NCBI RefSeq assembly: GCF_000421585.1 | Contig: NZ_ATXH01000007.1 | Coordinates: forward strand, 26,567 to 90,566 | Reading direction: 5' to 3' | Length of the DNA stretch: 64,000 bases | From: Thermodesulfatator atlanticus DSM 21156 | GTDB taxonomy: Bacteria > Desulfobacterota > Thermodesulfobacteria > Thermodesulfobacteriales > Thermodesulfatatoraceae | Part shown: in pieces, positions 1 to 9,700 of the stretch | Layout: every line of letters begins with the position of its first letter | Numbering within the stretch: position 1 is the first letter of the stretch | Program-made: the position numbers and the translations under genes | Notes under the pieces: generated by a model | Database searches by the model: none | Told to the model about the DNA's origin: nothing | What the model saw: the letters and a program-made list of their open reading frames with translations, nothing else

Positions 1-348
1 CGCTCCCAAGCTTTTGAGCCACTTCTTGGACTTTCACTTCCCCTTATGGCGCAACAGCGCTGGAGTGAGGTAGAAAAGACAATGAATCGCCTGGTTGCTG
101 CTGATCCTTATAACTATTATGGTAATTTACGCCTGGCTATTGCCCTGCGTTTGCAGAATAAAGCCCGCTTGGCTGAAAGAATATGTCGTAAAATGCTTGC
201 CCGTTACCCAACAAGTTTAGACTTTTTAGTAGAGCTTGGACGCACGCTCTGGTGGCAAGGCAAAAACACTGACGCAAAACGCATTTTTCAGAGAGTCCTT
301 CTTCTCGACCCTGAAAACGTAGTTGCCCGTAAATTCCTAGCACAATAG
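1..348 (+). CDS. TPR-repeat protein, C-terminal part (5' end outside window)
   Basis: The reading frame is open from base 1 with no stop, so this is the tail of a longer gene; the ATG at 46 is probably internal. The visible residues form two to three tetratricopeptide helical pairs, seen as alternating small and large hydrophobic positions around YYGNLRLAIALRLQNKARLA and LGRTLWWQGKNTDAKRIFQR followed by LLLDPENVVARKFLA, the typical 'LDPEN..A' close of a TPR unit. TPRs are protein-protein scaffolds; no catalytic domain is visible in this fragment, so the role of the full protein cannot be judged. It ends 20 bases before a thioesterase gene on the same strand and may be co-transcribed with it. 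Confidence 0.7.
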   Translation, partial: RSQAFEPLLGLSLPLMAQQRWSEVEKTMNRLVAADPYNYYGNLRLAIALRLQNKARLAERICRKMLARYPTSLDFLVELGRTLWWQGKNTDAKRIFQRVLLLDPENVVARKFLAQ

Positions 349-368
349 TTTTTTCCAGGGGTTGTTTT

Positions 369-800
369 ATGGACATATCGCAAAAAATTGCTGATTTTAT
401 GGCAAAACATGACATGGTCGCGGTTAATTACGGCATGAAAAACGAAGAAATCCGCCCGGGTTATGCCAGAGTAAGCATGAAAGTCACCAAAAACATGCTT
501 AATGCTGTAAAAATTGTCCACGGTGGTGCTATTTTTTCACTGGCAGACTATGCCTTTGCCCTTGCCTCTAATAGCCACGGTCAGGTGGCCGTGGCTATGT
601 CCTGCCAGATAAGCTACGTATCCCCTGCCCAAGAAGGTGATCTCCTTATTGCTGAAGCAAAAGAGGTTTCCCGTGGCAAGCGCACCGGCCTTTATCAGGT
701 GGAAGTGCGGCGCAATGCCGAAGCTTTAGTAGCCCTTTTCACCGGGCACGTATTTTTACGCGAAGACCGCGTGGAAGACTGGATAGAAAAAAGCTCTTAG
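369..800 (+). CDS. PaaI-family hotdog-fold thioesterase
   Basis: A 143-residue single-domain protein of the usual length for PaaI-type acyl-CoA thioesterases. The family core is visible: HGGAIFSLADYAFALASNSH (the HGG-x(3)-LxD helix that lines the active site) followed by the strands VAVAMSCQISYVSPAQEGD and AEAKEVSRGKRTGLYQVEVR. Such enzymes hydrolyse acyl- or aryl-CoA thioesters in the cytoplasm, often as CoA housekeeping or in aromatic degradation; the substrate here cannot be read from sequence. It follows the TPR gene closely and converges with the methyltransferase gene, whose stop lies 20 bases beyond. Confidence 0.85.
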   Translation: MDISQKIADFMAKHDMVAVNYGMKNEEIRPGYARVSMKVTKNMLNAVKIVHGGAIFSLADYAFALASNSHGQVAVAMSCQISYVSPAQEGDLLIAEAKEVSRGKRTGLYQVEVRRNAEALVALFTGHVFLREDRVEDWIEKSS

Positions 801-819
801 GAAAAAAGTGGCCTCTGTC

Positions 820-1440
820 TTAGTCCTTGCGCCTGGCAGAAAGCCAAAGCGCAAGCACCCCAAAGGCCACCGCCACGTTAAGAGAACACTTGGCCCCGCG
901 CATGGGAAGCCTTAACACTAGGTCGCAGAGGTCAAGCACGCCTGGATCAACGCCACAAAGCTCATTTCCTACTATCAGGGCCAGAGCCTTATCCGGAGGT
1001 TCCATTTGCGGATCCCAAAGGGCACTTCCTTCTGTTTCAAGGGACCAGAGGTAAAAACCCCTTTCTTTTAAGGAAATAAGCGTTTTTACCGCATCTGGTT
1101 CGTGAGACCAGGAGACGACTTTTTCTGCGCCAAGGGCAGTTTTAGTGACCCCGGGGTGTGCAGGCGTTGGTGTTATGCCACAGAGATAAAAATGAGAAAT
1201 GCCTGCAGCTTCACCCGTGCGCAAAATCGAACCCACGTTCCAGGCACTGCGGATGTTATCAAGCACTGCCACACAAGGAGGAAAAAGCTTTTTAGCAGGA
1301 GAAGAATAATCATCGGTTTCAAGGGCTCTCGTAGCCTTTAAGCAGAGAGTCTTTTTACAGGCAGGACAATTTTCAAGTTCACTAAGGGCAGGGAAGCGCA
1401 AACCACAGGCTTCACATTTATAAAAGTAGGCTTTGCTCAT
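820..1440 (-). CDS. TrmH/SpoU-family RNA 2'-O-methyltransferase with N-terminal zinc ribbon
   Basis: A 206-residue protein. Residues 1-30 form a zinc ribbon with Cys9, Cys12, Cys25 and Cys28. Residues from about 55 form a SPOUT methyltransferase domain with all three SpoU motifs: NIRSAWNVGSILRTGEAAG (motif 1), LIVGNELCGVDP (motif 2) and LRLPMRGAKCSLNVAVAFGV (motif 3, the SAM-binding knot with the conserved SLNV). Family members methylate ribose 2'-OH of tRNA or rRNA. The zinc ribbon replaces the usual N-terminal substrate-binding extension, so the target RNA is not predictable. The gene stands alone on the minus strand; a palindromic repeat lies just upstream of its start. Confidence 0.85.
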   Translation of the reverse strand: MSKAYFYKCEACGLRFPALSELENCPACKKTLCLKATRALETDDYSSPAKKLFPPCVAVLDNIRSAWNVGSILRTGEAAGISHFYLCGITPTPAHPGVTKTALGAEKVVSWSHEPDAVKTLISLKERGFYLWSLETEGSALWDPQMEPPDKALALIVGNELCGVDPGVLDLCDLVLRLPMRGAKCSLNVAVAFGVLALWLSARRKD

Positions 1441-1463
1441 GGTTAACCTTTTCTACATTGCCT

Positions 1464-1503
1464 GGGATCCGTTCCCATTTTTCGTTCCGAAAACAGCGGA
1501 TCC
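1464..1503. repeat. Palindromic arm pair (GGATCCGTTCCC family), degenerate right arm
   Basis: The left arm GGATCCGTTCCCATTTTTCG is intact; the right arm is eroded (AAAACAGCGGATCC instead of AAAAATGGGAACGGATCC). Head-to-head orientation. It lies between the start of the TrmH-like gene and the end of the spmAB-like gene, with no shell sequences around it. Confidence 0.8.
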
Positions 1504-1532
1504 TTACCGATATCGCGGTTTTAATACCAAAA

Positions 1533-2810
1533 TTAATACGTCAAGCGGCAGATAAAAAAGGCCGCCGCCACCCCTACAAAATCAGCAAAAAGGGCAGCCC
1601 ATACCGCATAACGTGGGTCTTTGATTCCTACCGCACCAAAGTACACCGCCAGCACGTAAAAAGTGGTCTCCGTTGAGCCCTGAATCGTTGAAGCAAGATA
1701 AGCAGCAAAGCTATCAGGAGCACGGGCTACGATCTCACTCATCAAACCAAAGGCACCAGAGCCAGAAAGAGGTCTCAAAAGCGCCACGGGAAGCACTTCG
1801 GCTGGAAAACCAATGGGGCTGGTTATGGGCTTAAGCAGGGTGGCCAAAAAATCAAAGGCCCCTGACGCCCGAAACATAGCAATGGCCACAAGAATCATTA
1901 CCAAAAAGGGGATAATCTTAAGGGCCACCTGAAAGCCTTCTTTGCCCCCCTCACAGGCCTTTTCATATACCGGAACCCCGCGAAAGTAACCAAAGAGCAA
2001 AAGGGAAAGCATAAGTAGAGGAACAAGCCAAAAAGAAATAAGCTGCTTTAAGGCTTCAGCACCAGGGTCCTGCCAGATCCTGTAAAGGAGCGCCAAAAAA
2101 ATCAAAAAAACCAAAAGCCAGATAAAAGTTTTTTCCAAAGACGAAATACGTGGTCTTTTTTCTTCAGTAAAAGTGTCTTCTGCTTTGTTTTCGTTTGAAA
2201 CAACAGGAGCTTCCTCTGGCCCGCTTAAACGGGCAAGAAACTTGGCTGCTACCACCGCAGCTATGGTTGAGCAGGTGGTGGCAAAAAGGGTTGGGATTAA
2301 GATAGCCGCGGGGTCTTTGCAGCCAGCTGCCGCTCGCACCGCAATAACCCCCAAGGGAAGAAGCGTTACGTTTGAGGTATTGATCGCCAGGAAAAGACAC
2401 ATGGCGTCAGTGGCCCGTTCTGGATGGGGGTTTAGCTTTTGAAGTTCCATCATGGCTTTGATACCAAGGGGAGTGGCAGCGTTTCCAAGCCCAAGAGCGT
2501 TTGCCGAAATATTCATCACCATAGCGCTCATAGCAGGATGCTCTGGTGGCACATTAGGAAAAAGCCGGGTGAGAATCCACTTGACCCTTCTGGCAATAAG
2601 CCTGAGCAGCCCCCCTTCCTCAGCCACTTTTACCAACCCGAGCCAGAGGGTCATGGCCCCCACCAGCCCTATGGCCAGGTTTACCGCGGTTTTGGCGGCA
2701 TCAAAAGAGGCCTTGGTTACTGCTTCCATGGAATTGTTAAACGCCGCGGCAAGCACTGCAAAAAGCAGGAGATAAAACCAGATGCGGTTCATGATGGCCA
2801 TTTTGGGCAT
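1533..2810 (-). CDS. Fused SpmA-SpmB nucleoside-recognition (Gate) membrane protein
   Basis: A 425-residue multi-pass membrane protein. The N-terminal half resembles SpmA (IWFYLLLFAVLAAAFNNS, then MVMNISANALGLGNAATPLG and LCLFLAINTSNVTLLPLG-like segments); the C-terminal half resembles SpmB (LIPTLFATTCSTIAAV near the junction, later VLPVALLRPLSGSGAFGLMS and STIQGSTETTFYVLAVYFGA). SpmA and SpmB are separate 'spore maturation' proteins in Firmicutes; fused forms are widespread in non-sporulating bacteria, with unknown transport substrate. A charged cytoplasmic linker separates the halves. The start codon directly abuts the larB stop; MNRIWF five codons in is an alternative start. The operon order is unknown gene, larB, spmAB. 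Nothing suggests sporulation. Confidence 0.82.
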   Translation of the reverse strand: MPKMAIMNRIWFYLLLFAVLAAAFNNSMEAVTKASFDAAKTAVNLAIGLVGAMTLWLGLVKVAEEGGLLRLIARRVKWILTRLFPNVPPEHPAMSAMVMNISANALGLGNAATPLGIKAMMELQKLNPHPERATDAMCLFLAINTSNVTLLPLGVIAVRAAAGCKDPAAILIPTLFATTCSTIAAVVAAKFLARLSGPEEAPVVSNENKAEDTFTEEKRPRISSLEKTFIWLLVFLIFLALLYRIWQDPGAEALKQLISFWLVPLLMLSLLLFGYFRGVPVYEKACEGGKEGFQVALKIIPFLVMILVAIAMFRASGAFDFLATLLKPITSPIGFPAEVLPVALLRPLSGSGAFGLMSEIVARAPDSFAAYLASTIQGSTETTFYVLAVYFGAVGIKDPRYAVWAALFADFVGVAAAFFICRLTY

Positions 2811-3566
2811 TTAAGAGACCTTCTCAGGGAGTTGATTAATCAGGCTTGCGATATAGGCTGCGCCAAAGCCATTGTCGATATTTACCACCGCCACCCCGGC
2901 AGCACAGGAATTAAGCATGGTAAGAAGCGGCGCCAGGCCGAAAAAATTTGCCCCGTAGCCCGCACTGGTAGGCACGGCAATAACCGGCACATCCACCAGC
3001 CCTGCCACAAGGCTTGGAAGCGCCCCTTCCATCCCTGCTACACAAATTATGACCCGTGCCTTCCTTAGCCGAGGGATCTCAGGGACAATACGGTGCACCC
3101 CTGCAATGCCAACGTCTTTTATCACTTCGACTTTGTTACCAAAGGCCTCGGCACAAAGGCGCGCTTCCTCTACCACAGGAAGGTCTGCTGTGCCTGCACA
3201 AAGGATCAAAAGACTCCCTTTAGGTTCTGGACGCTCAGGCAAATGATAAAGAAGATTGGCACGCGAAGAATAAGAAAGCCCTTCAAACTTTTCTATAAGA
3301 GGCCTCGCTTTCTCTTCAGCAACACGGGTAATCAAAAGAGAAAGTTTTTTTGAGATGAAAGTAGCAACTATTTTTTCAAGTTCTGCCAAAGTCTTGCCCG
3401 GGCCGTAGATCACTTCGGGAAAATGCTTTCTCAACGCCCGGTGATGGTCAATGCGGGCAAAGCCTAAGTCTTCAAAGGGGAGATGCAAAAGCATCTCTTC
3501 TGCTTCGTAAGGTGAGACTTCTCCTTTGGCAACTTTTTCAAGCAGAACACGCAAGTCTTTTTTCAT
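2811..3566 (-). CDS. larB: LarB, pyridinium-3,5-biscarboxylate mononucleotide synthase
   Basis: A 251-residue protein related to PurE. LarB carboxylates and hydrolyses nicotinate adenine dinucleotide, the first step to the nickel-pincer cofactor of lactate racemase and related enzymes. The N-terminus (LLEKVAKGEVSPYEAEEML) and the PurE-like core are typical: GTADLPVVEEA, VIKDVGIAGVHRI, VAGMEGALPSLVAGLVDVPV, VPTSAGYGANFFGLAPLLTM and NIDNGFGAAY. The first codon overlaps the end of the upstream unknown gene by 4 bases and its stop abuts spmAB, so the three are translationally coupled. LarC, LarE and a racemase are not in this window. Alternative labels such as 'AIR carboxylase' reflect PurE homology and are less likely. 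Confidence 0.9.
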   Translation of the reverse strand: MKKDLRVLLEKVAKGEVSPYEAEEMLLHLPFEDLGFARIDHHRALRKHFPEVIYGPGKTLAELEKIVATFISKKLSLLITRVAEEKARPLIEKFEGLSYSSRANLLYHLPERPEPKGSLLILCAGTADLPVVEEARLCAEAFGNKVEVIKDVGIAGVHRIVPEIPRLRKARVIICVAGMEGALPSLVAGLVDVPVIAVPTSAGYGANFFGLAPLLTMLNSCAAGVAVVNIDNGFGAAYIASLINQLPEKVS

Positions 3567-4156
3567 TGCTGAAGCATTTTGTAGAAAATGTTTTTCAGGT
3601 AGTTGAGCTGGGATTGGTATTGCTCCTGGAGTCTCCCTTTAAGCTTGCGCCATTCATCCTGAAATTGCGGGATCATTTCTGGCTCAACTTTTACGCCTTC
3701 ACCATATTGCTGTTTGAGAGCTTCTTCAATCTCGCCCATCTGGCTTTGAAACTGGAGCTTGAATTGCTCGTAGAGTTGTTTTTGCTGCTGTAAATAAAGA
3801 AGAAGGAGTTTTTTGATTTCAGCGGTAAGCTCTTTTACCTGGGGAAAGCTTAAGAAAATAAGCTCAAGACCTTTTAGGGCCTTTTCAATGTCAGCCATAG
3901 CAGCTTCATCTTGAGGGAAAACAATGTTGCGACACAAAGTATCAACCGCTGCCTTAAGCACAATGGGCTTGTCCTCTCCAGGAATTTTGGCCAGGGCCTC
4001 GAGAAGATTAAAGTCTTTTTCGTTTAAAAACTTTGCTGCCAGGCGTCTGCCTTCTTTTTCAAGCTTGTCACGTCTCAGTTCTTCTTTGCTGGCCTTTCCA
4101 ATTTTGGCGGCCTTCTCTAAGGCTATTTCAAGGGTGCTACGAATCTCGTCTCCCAT
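3563..4156 (-). CDS. Conserved coiled-coil protein of unknown function
   Basis: A 197-residue, soluble, highly charged and helical protein that I do not assign to a functional family. No signal peptide, membrane segment or catalytic motif is visible. The central and C-terminal parts are rich in Gln, Glu, Lys and Leu (LLLLYLQQQKQLYEQFKLQ, LQEQYQSQLNYLKNIFYKML), indicating long amphipathic or coiled-coil helices. It is first in an operon with larB (4-base overlap) and the SpmAB-like membrane protein, so a structural or partner role for one of those is a reasonable guess but only that. A plausible promoter lies 30-60 bases upstream. Confidence 0.7.
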   Translation of the reverse strand: MGDEIRSTLEIALEKAAKIGKASKEELRRDKLEKEGRRLAAKFLNEKDFNLLEALAKIPGEDKPIVLKAAVDTLCRNIVFPQDEAAMADIEKALKGLELIFLSFPQVKELTAEIKKLLLLYLQQQKQLYEQFKLQFQSQMGEIEEALKQQYGEGVKVEPEMIPQFQDEWRKLKGRLQEQYQSQLNYLKNIFYKMLQQ

Positions 4157-4185
4157 CTCAATCTCCCTGCTTTGTTTTTGCTAAA

Positions 4186-4213
4186 AGCATAGTATCAGAA
4201 AACTTACCGTCAA
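4186..4213 (-). promoter_or_regulatory. Putative sigma70 promoter for the unknown-larB-spmAB operon
   Basis: On the minus strand TTGACG (4208-4213) and TATGCT (4186-4191) are separated by 16 bases, about 30 bases before the start codon, in the divergent gap with the TolC-like gene. Each box matches the consensus at four or five positions. Confidence 0.4.
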
Positions 4214-4272
4214 TCCCTGGATTTTTAGACCCACCCCTTGCCGTGGGGGAGAAAAGTGCTAAAGTGGAAAAC

Positions 4273-5607
4273 ATGCGAAAACTCATTTTTTCTCTAATTT
4301 TCGTCATTTTTCATGCTCAAATAGCCTTGTGCGCTGATTCACTTAGTCTTTCCCAGGCCAAAAAAATCGCGCTTGCCAAAAATCCAGCCCTGGTGGCTGC
4401 GGGTTACCGATTAAAGGCTGCGCAGGCTGGGGTTAAACAGGCCCAAGGCCGTTTTTTGCCCCGGGTTGATGTAATGCTTATTTATCAGCGCAGTGACAGC
4501 CCCATCCAGGTCTTCATGGCCAAGCTTGCCCAGCAGGATTTTAAGGCAAGCGACTTTGAGATAGACCCGCTTAATCACCCCTCGCCGCGCACTAATCTAA
4601 AGACCGCCATCGAGATCACCCAGCCCCTTTTTAACCAGGGAAAAGAAATCATAGGCCTTAGGAAGGCAAAAAAACACGCCTACATGGCACAACTTGAAAA
4701 AGAGGCCCTGACCCAGTACGTGCTCTATCAGGTGGAGGCGGCCTACACCAATTGGATCCTTGCCCGGGAGCGGGTAAAGGTGCTTGAGAAGGCTGAAGAA
4801 ACCGCTAGGACCAATCTTTCCATAGTGAAGGCCCGGGTGCAAAACGGTAGGGCCTTAACCTCAGACCTACTTCAGGCCAAAGTAAACCTCGCTGGGGTAA
4901 AGCGTGCACTTCTTGCCGCCAAAAACCAAGAAAAAGTCGCCCTTTCACGGTTAAACCTTGTGCTCGGCCTTCCTACAAACACCCCCTGGCAGCCTGAAGC
5001 CCTTGGCTTTGAAAGAAAATTTAACCCTGGCTCCCTTGCCCCCTGGCAGGAAAAGGCCCTTCTCAAAAGGCCTGACCTTGCCCTGGTAAAAGAAAAGGCC
5101 TCTTTGGCCGATTTAGGCGTAAAAGAGGCCCGCTTTCGTTTTTATCCATCGGTAAACGTGAAGGGAAGTTACGAATATAACGCTCAGGGGATTGGCGGCG
5201 TGTCCGGAGACGCCTTTAGTATCATGGCTGAGGCCAGGCTTAATCTTTTTTCCGGATTTGAAGACCGGGCCCGCCTGGCCAAGGCCCGGGCCCAGGCCCT
5301 GGCGGAGCAGGCCAAGGTGCGGGAGAAGAAAAATCAAGTGCTCCAAGAGGTTGAAGAGGCCTATCTGGCCCTTAAGACCAGTAAGGCCCAGGTAGAGGTA
5401 AGCCTTGCCACCGTGGCCCAGGCTAAGGAAGCCCTTGAACTCGTTAAAAAGCGCTATCAAAACGGCCTGGCCACTATTTTTGACCTGCTTTCTGCGGAAA
5501 CCGCCCTGAGGCAGGCCCGCTTGGAGCTTCTGTCTGCCCGTTTTCGCCAGTATCTGGCGTGGACAGAACTCCGTTTCCGTGCCGGAGTACTCAGCGAAAA
5601 GGAGTAG
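4273..5607 (+). CDS. TolC-family outer-membrane efflux channel
   Basis: A 444-residue protein. The start at 4273 is chosen because it begins a signal peptide (MRKLIFSLIFVIFHAQIALC-A); the frame is open further upstream but that extension has no such signal. The mature part begins LSLSQAKKIALAKNPALVAA, the standard first helix of outer-membrane efflux proteins, and the two OEP repeats follow (first ending near VLGLPTN, second near TELRFRAGVL). It would form the trimeric outer-membrane duct. It starts a three-gene operon: the membrane-fusion lipoprotein starts 4 bases after its stop, then the RND pump. Ala, Leu and Lys-rich heptads and the KNP, GLPT and RPDLA motifs support the family strongly. 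Confidence 0.92.
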   Translation: MRKLIFSLIFVIFHAQIALCADSLSLSQAKKIALAKNPALVAAGYRLKAAQAGVKQAQGRFLPRVDVMLIYQRSDSPIQVFMAKLAQQDFKASDFEIDPLNHPSPRTNLKTAIEITQPLFNQGKEIIGLRKAKKHAYMAQLEKEALTQYVLYQVEAAYTNWILARERVKVLEKAEETARTNLSIVKARVQNGRALTSDLLQAKVNLAGVKRALLAAKNQEKVALSRLNLVLGLPTNTPWQPEALGFERKFNPGSLAPWQEKALLKRPDLALVKEKASLADLGVKEARFRFYPSVNVKGSYEYNAQGIGGVSGDAFSIMAEARLNLFSGFEDRARLAKARAQALAEQAKVREKKNQVLQEVEEAYLALKTSKAQVEVSLATVAQAKEALELVKKRYQNGLATIFDLLSAETALRQARLELLSARFRQYLAWTELRFRAGVLSEKE

Positions 5608-5610
5608 AAC

Positions 5611-6753
5611 ATGCCCAAACGTCTCTTTGTTTTGACCCTGGCCCTGGTATTTTTGACCCTTTCCTGCCAAAAGGGAGACCACAAGGCCAAAGAAGAACTA
5701 CCAACACAAACGGTAAAGGCCAAGCTTTACCAGGTTAGGCCTTATCCCGTTGCCGAATATCGCGAATTTGTCGGCCAAGTTTGTCCCAAAGAAAAGATCA
5801 CCCTTGCCGCCCGGATCCCCGGCTATGTAAGGCAGGTGCTGGTGGATGAAGGCGATACCGTATCCCCAGGAGAGGTCCTCTTACGCCTTGATGACCGCGA
5901 ACTGAAAGCCGATATAGAGGCCCTTTTGGCCGAGGCCCGTGCCCTGGAAAAAGAACGCGAGGCCCTGATCTCCCGTCTAGACTACGCCAAGGCCAACTTT
6001 AAGCGCTTTGAGGCCCTTTTCAAAGAAAAGGCCGCTACCAAAGACGAATACGAGCAGGCCCGGGCCCAATACTTGAGTCTTGCGGCCCAAAAAGAGGCCC
6101 TTTTGGCCAAACAGGCCGCCATAAAGGCCAAGATAAGCAAGGTAAAAAACCTGCTTTCTTACACGGAGATCAAGGCCCCCCTGAGGGCAAAAGTAGTTAA
6201 GCGCCTGGTATCTCAAGGCACCATGGCCACCCCAGGCACCCCCCTTCTGGTGCTTGAAGGCCTAAGCTCCTTTCGCTTCTGTGTGTCCCTTGATGAGGGC
6301 CTGTTAAACCAGGTTGATCCCAGGGGAAAATACCTTGTTTCTTTTCCAGCCCTAAAAAAGACCCTTACGCTTAGCGTGCTAGCCGTGGTGCCAAGGGTCG
6401 ATCCCAAGGCCAAGACTTTTTTATTAAAGCTTAAGCTTCCAGAAGGAAACTTTGTCTCAGGCCTTTTAGGAAGGCTTTATTTCCCTGTTGGCACGAAAGA
6501 AAAGCTCCTTATCCCTAAAGAGGCTATTTTTTACCGCGGAGACCTTGCCGGCGTTTACCTGGTAGATGAAAAAGGAATAGCCCATTTTCAGGTCCTTCGC
6601 CTAGGGGATGCCTACGTCAAAGAAGGCCCGCAATTCAAACCCGCTTTACGAGAGGCCCAAACCCTCTACTTTGAGGTGCTCTCCGGGCTAAAAAGTGGGG
6701 CAAGAATCGTCCTTGAGCCGGAGAAGGTAAAAGACGGGACCAAGGTAATCTAG
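5611..6753 (+). CDS. RND membrane-fusion (periplasmic adaptor) lipoprotein
   Basis: A 380-residue adaptor with a lipobox (LTLSC, Cys19), so it is expected to be anchored by lipid to the inner membrane. The split lipoyl domain is visible as IPGYVRQVLVDEGDTVSPGE before a helical hairpin rich in Ala, Glu and Lys (about residues 105-170), and YTEIKAPLRAKVVKRLVSQG after it. The beta-barrel and membrane-proximal domains follow (LLVLEGLSSFRFCVSLDE, LLIPKEAIFYRGDLAGVYLV). It bridges the TolC-like channel and the RND pump encoded on either side. Stop and start codons are only a few bases apart throughout the operon. Confidence 0.92.
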   Translation: MPKRLFVLTLALVFLTLSCQKGDHKAKEELPTQTVKAKLYQVRPYPVAEYREFVGQVCPKEKITLAARIPGYVRQVLVDEGDTVSPGEVLLRLDDRELKADIEALLAEARALEKEREALISRLDYAKANFKRFEALFKEKAATKDEYEQARAQYLSLAAQKEALLAKQAAIKAKISKVKNLLSYTEIKAPLRAKVVKRLVSQGTMATPGTPLLVLEGLSSFRFCVSLDEGLLNQVDPRGKYLVSFPALKKTLTLSVLAVVPRVDPKAKTFLLKLKLPEGNFVSGLLGRLYFPVGTKEKLLIPKEAIFYRGDLAGVYLVDEKGIAHFQVLRLGDAYVKEGPQFKPALREAQTLYFEVLSGLKSGARIVLEPEKVKDGTKVI

Positions 6754-6762
6754 GGGTAGCCC

Positions 6763-9700
6763 ATGGAGAGAAAAGGCGGCTTTATCGCGCGTATTACCGA
6801 GTATTTTATCGATTCACCCTTAACGCCCATCATTATCATCGCCACGCTTCTTTTGGGGATAATGGCTGTGCTCAATACCCCCAGTGAAGAAGAACCCCAG
6901 ATCGTGGTCCCCATGATCGACATTTTCGTGGAGATGCCCGGGGCCACGGCCAAAGAAATAGAAAACCGCGTGGTTTATCCCATGGAAAAGCTCCTCTGGG
7001 AAATTCCCGGGGTGGAATACGTTTACTCCACTGCGGAAAATGGCCGGGCGCTAACAGTGGTGCGGTTTTACGTGGGCGAAGACGTGGAAGACAGCCTGGT
7101 TAAGACGTATGACAAACTCTACGCCCACCTTGATTGGATCCCCCCAGGGTGTTCGCTTCCGCTGCTTAAGCCGCGCTCCATTGACGACGTGCCCATTGTG
7201 GTGCTCACCTTTTGGGGCAAGGGCTATGACGCCCTTACCCTTCGCCAGATAGCCAAAAAGGTTGACGAAGAAATCCGCCGCATCCCGGGCATCTCGGAGA
7301 CCTTTATCAAAGGGGGCTTAAGACGAGAGGCACGCGTTGAAATCTTACCCCAGAAGCTTTACGCCCTTGGCCTTGACCCCCAAGACGTGGTTGAGCTCCT
7401 TTCTGCCCAGAACAAGGCCCGTATTTTGGGGGACTTAAGAACCGGAGATTATCACTTTAAGGTCAAGCTTGATAACTTTTTTAAAGACATCTCCGGGCTA
7501 AAAAACACCGTGGTCACCACGGTTGCTGGAAAACCCATTTACTTACGAGACATTGCCCGCGTAAGTCTTGCCCCGGAAGAACCAAAAGACTACGTCTTTT
7601 TTGTGCCCGGGCCTGCGGCAGAAGAAAAGCACATAGAGGGCACTCCGGGGGCCCTTTATCCCGCGGTTTCTCTGGCCATTGCCAAGCGTAAAGGGCAAAA
7701 CGCCACCAAGCTTGCCGAAGCCATTTTAGAGAAGGTTGAAGGCCTAAAAGGCTACGTAATCCCCAAAGACGTAAAGGTCACTATTACCAGAGACTACGGG
7801 GAAACCGCCAAAGAAAAGACCGACGAACTCTTAAAGCATCTTTTTATCGCGGTCTTTTCCGTGGCCGTGTTAATTGCCCTATTTCTGGGCTGGCGGGCAA
7901 GTCTGGTGGTCATGGTGGCGGTACCGGTAACACTTGCTATAACCCTTGCCATTTACTGGCTCTTTGGCTACACCCTTAACCGCGTCACCCTTTTTGCCCT
8001 CATCTTTTGCATCGGTATCCTGGTTGATGATCCCATTGTGGACGTGGAAAACATCGTCCGGCATCTTCACTTGCCGGAAAACCGGGGGCTTTCTTTTCGC
8101 GATATCATAGTGCGCGCGGTAAACGAAGTGCGCGCGCCCCTTATCTTGGCCACCTTTACGGTCATTGCGGCCATTGCCCCCATGGGCTTTGTACGCGGGC
8201 TTATGGGGCCTTACATGCGCCCCATGCCGGTTGGCGCAACAGTGGCCATGCTCCTCTCCATGGCGGTGGCCTTTATCATCACTCCCTGGACCGCCAAAAA
8301 AATTCTTTCCCGGGAGAGCAAACACGAAGAGGTCAAAGACACCCTGGTTACCCGCTATTACCGCTGGATGATGAGCCACCTCATAAGAAGCCCGCTGTGG
8401 CGCTGGGGTTTCCTTGGCTTTGTAGGCCTTTTGTTTATGCTTTCCTGCGCCCTTATCTACTTCAAGGTGGTGCGGGTTAAGATGCTACCCTTTGACAACA
8501 AAAGTGAGTTTCAGGTAATCGTTGATATGCCAGAGGGGACTCCCCTTGAGGAAACCGCCAAAGTGGCAAGGGTCCTTGGGGATCAACTCCAAAAAGAACC
8601 CTACGTCACCGACTATCAACTCTATGTAGGCACCTCAGCACCTTTTAACTTCAACGGCCTAGTGCGGCATTATTACCTCAGGCAGGGAGACAACGTGGCT
8701 GACATTCAGGTAAATCTCTTGCCCAAAGGAGAACGCAAGCTCCAGAGCCACGAGATTGCCAAAAGCGTGCGCAAGCTCCTTGAGCCTGTGGCGCAAAAAT
8801 ACGGAGCCACCATTACCGTAGCGGAAATTCCCCCTGGCCCGCCGGTGCTTCAAACCTTAGTGGCCGAAGTCTATGGCCCGGACTACGAAAAACAGATCGC
8901 CCTTGCTCGTAAAATAAAAGAGATCTTTGCCAGGACCCCGGGGGTGGTAGATGTAGATTGGTACATGACGGACCCCCAGGAGGAATGGCAGCTAAGGGTA
9001 GATACCGCCAAGGCCGCTCTTGCCGGCGTATCCCCCGAGAGGGTGCTTGGGGTGGTAAAAACCGCGCTTTCAGGCCAAAATGCCGGGCTTTTTCACGATG
9101 AAAAAGCCCTTGAAGATGTGCTTTTAAAGGTGCGTCTTTCCCAGGAAGACCGGGCCGGTCTCCCGGACCTTAAGAGCATAAAAGTTCGCGGCCGAGACGG
9201 GACTCTCATCTCCCTTGCGGAGCTTGCCCACTGGGAAAAGACCGTGGTCCCTCATCCCATTTACCATAAAAACTTACACCCGGTGGTCTATGTGGTGGGA
9301 GACATGGCCGGCACCGAAGAAAGTCCGGTTTACGGGATCCTCAAGATAAACAAGGTCTTAAAAGAGCTTAAGGCCCCAGATGGTTCAAACCTACAAATCT
9401 ACTACACCAAACTACCGTTTTCTGAGAAAGAATGGGCCGTTAAGTGGGATGGCGAGTGGCACGTGACCTACGAGGTCTTTCGAGACATGGGTATTGCCTT
9501 TGGAGTATGCCTGTTGCTGATTTACATCCTCATCGTGGCCTGGTTTAAGTCTTACACGGTACCACTGGTGCTCCTTGCGCCGATTCCCCTTTCACTCATC
9601 GGCATTCTTCCGGCCCATGCCCTTATGGGGGCCTTTTTTACCGCCACCTCCATGATCGGGTTCATTGCCGGCGCTGGTATCGTGGTGCGCAATTCTATTA

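Noticed and set aside
1533..2810. Evidence of sporulation from spmA/spmB-like sequence
   Set aside because: SpmAB fusions are common in non-sporulating Gram-negatives, and no other sporulation gene is present.
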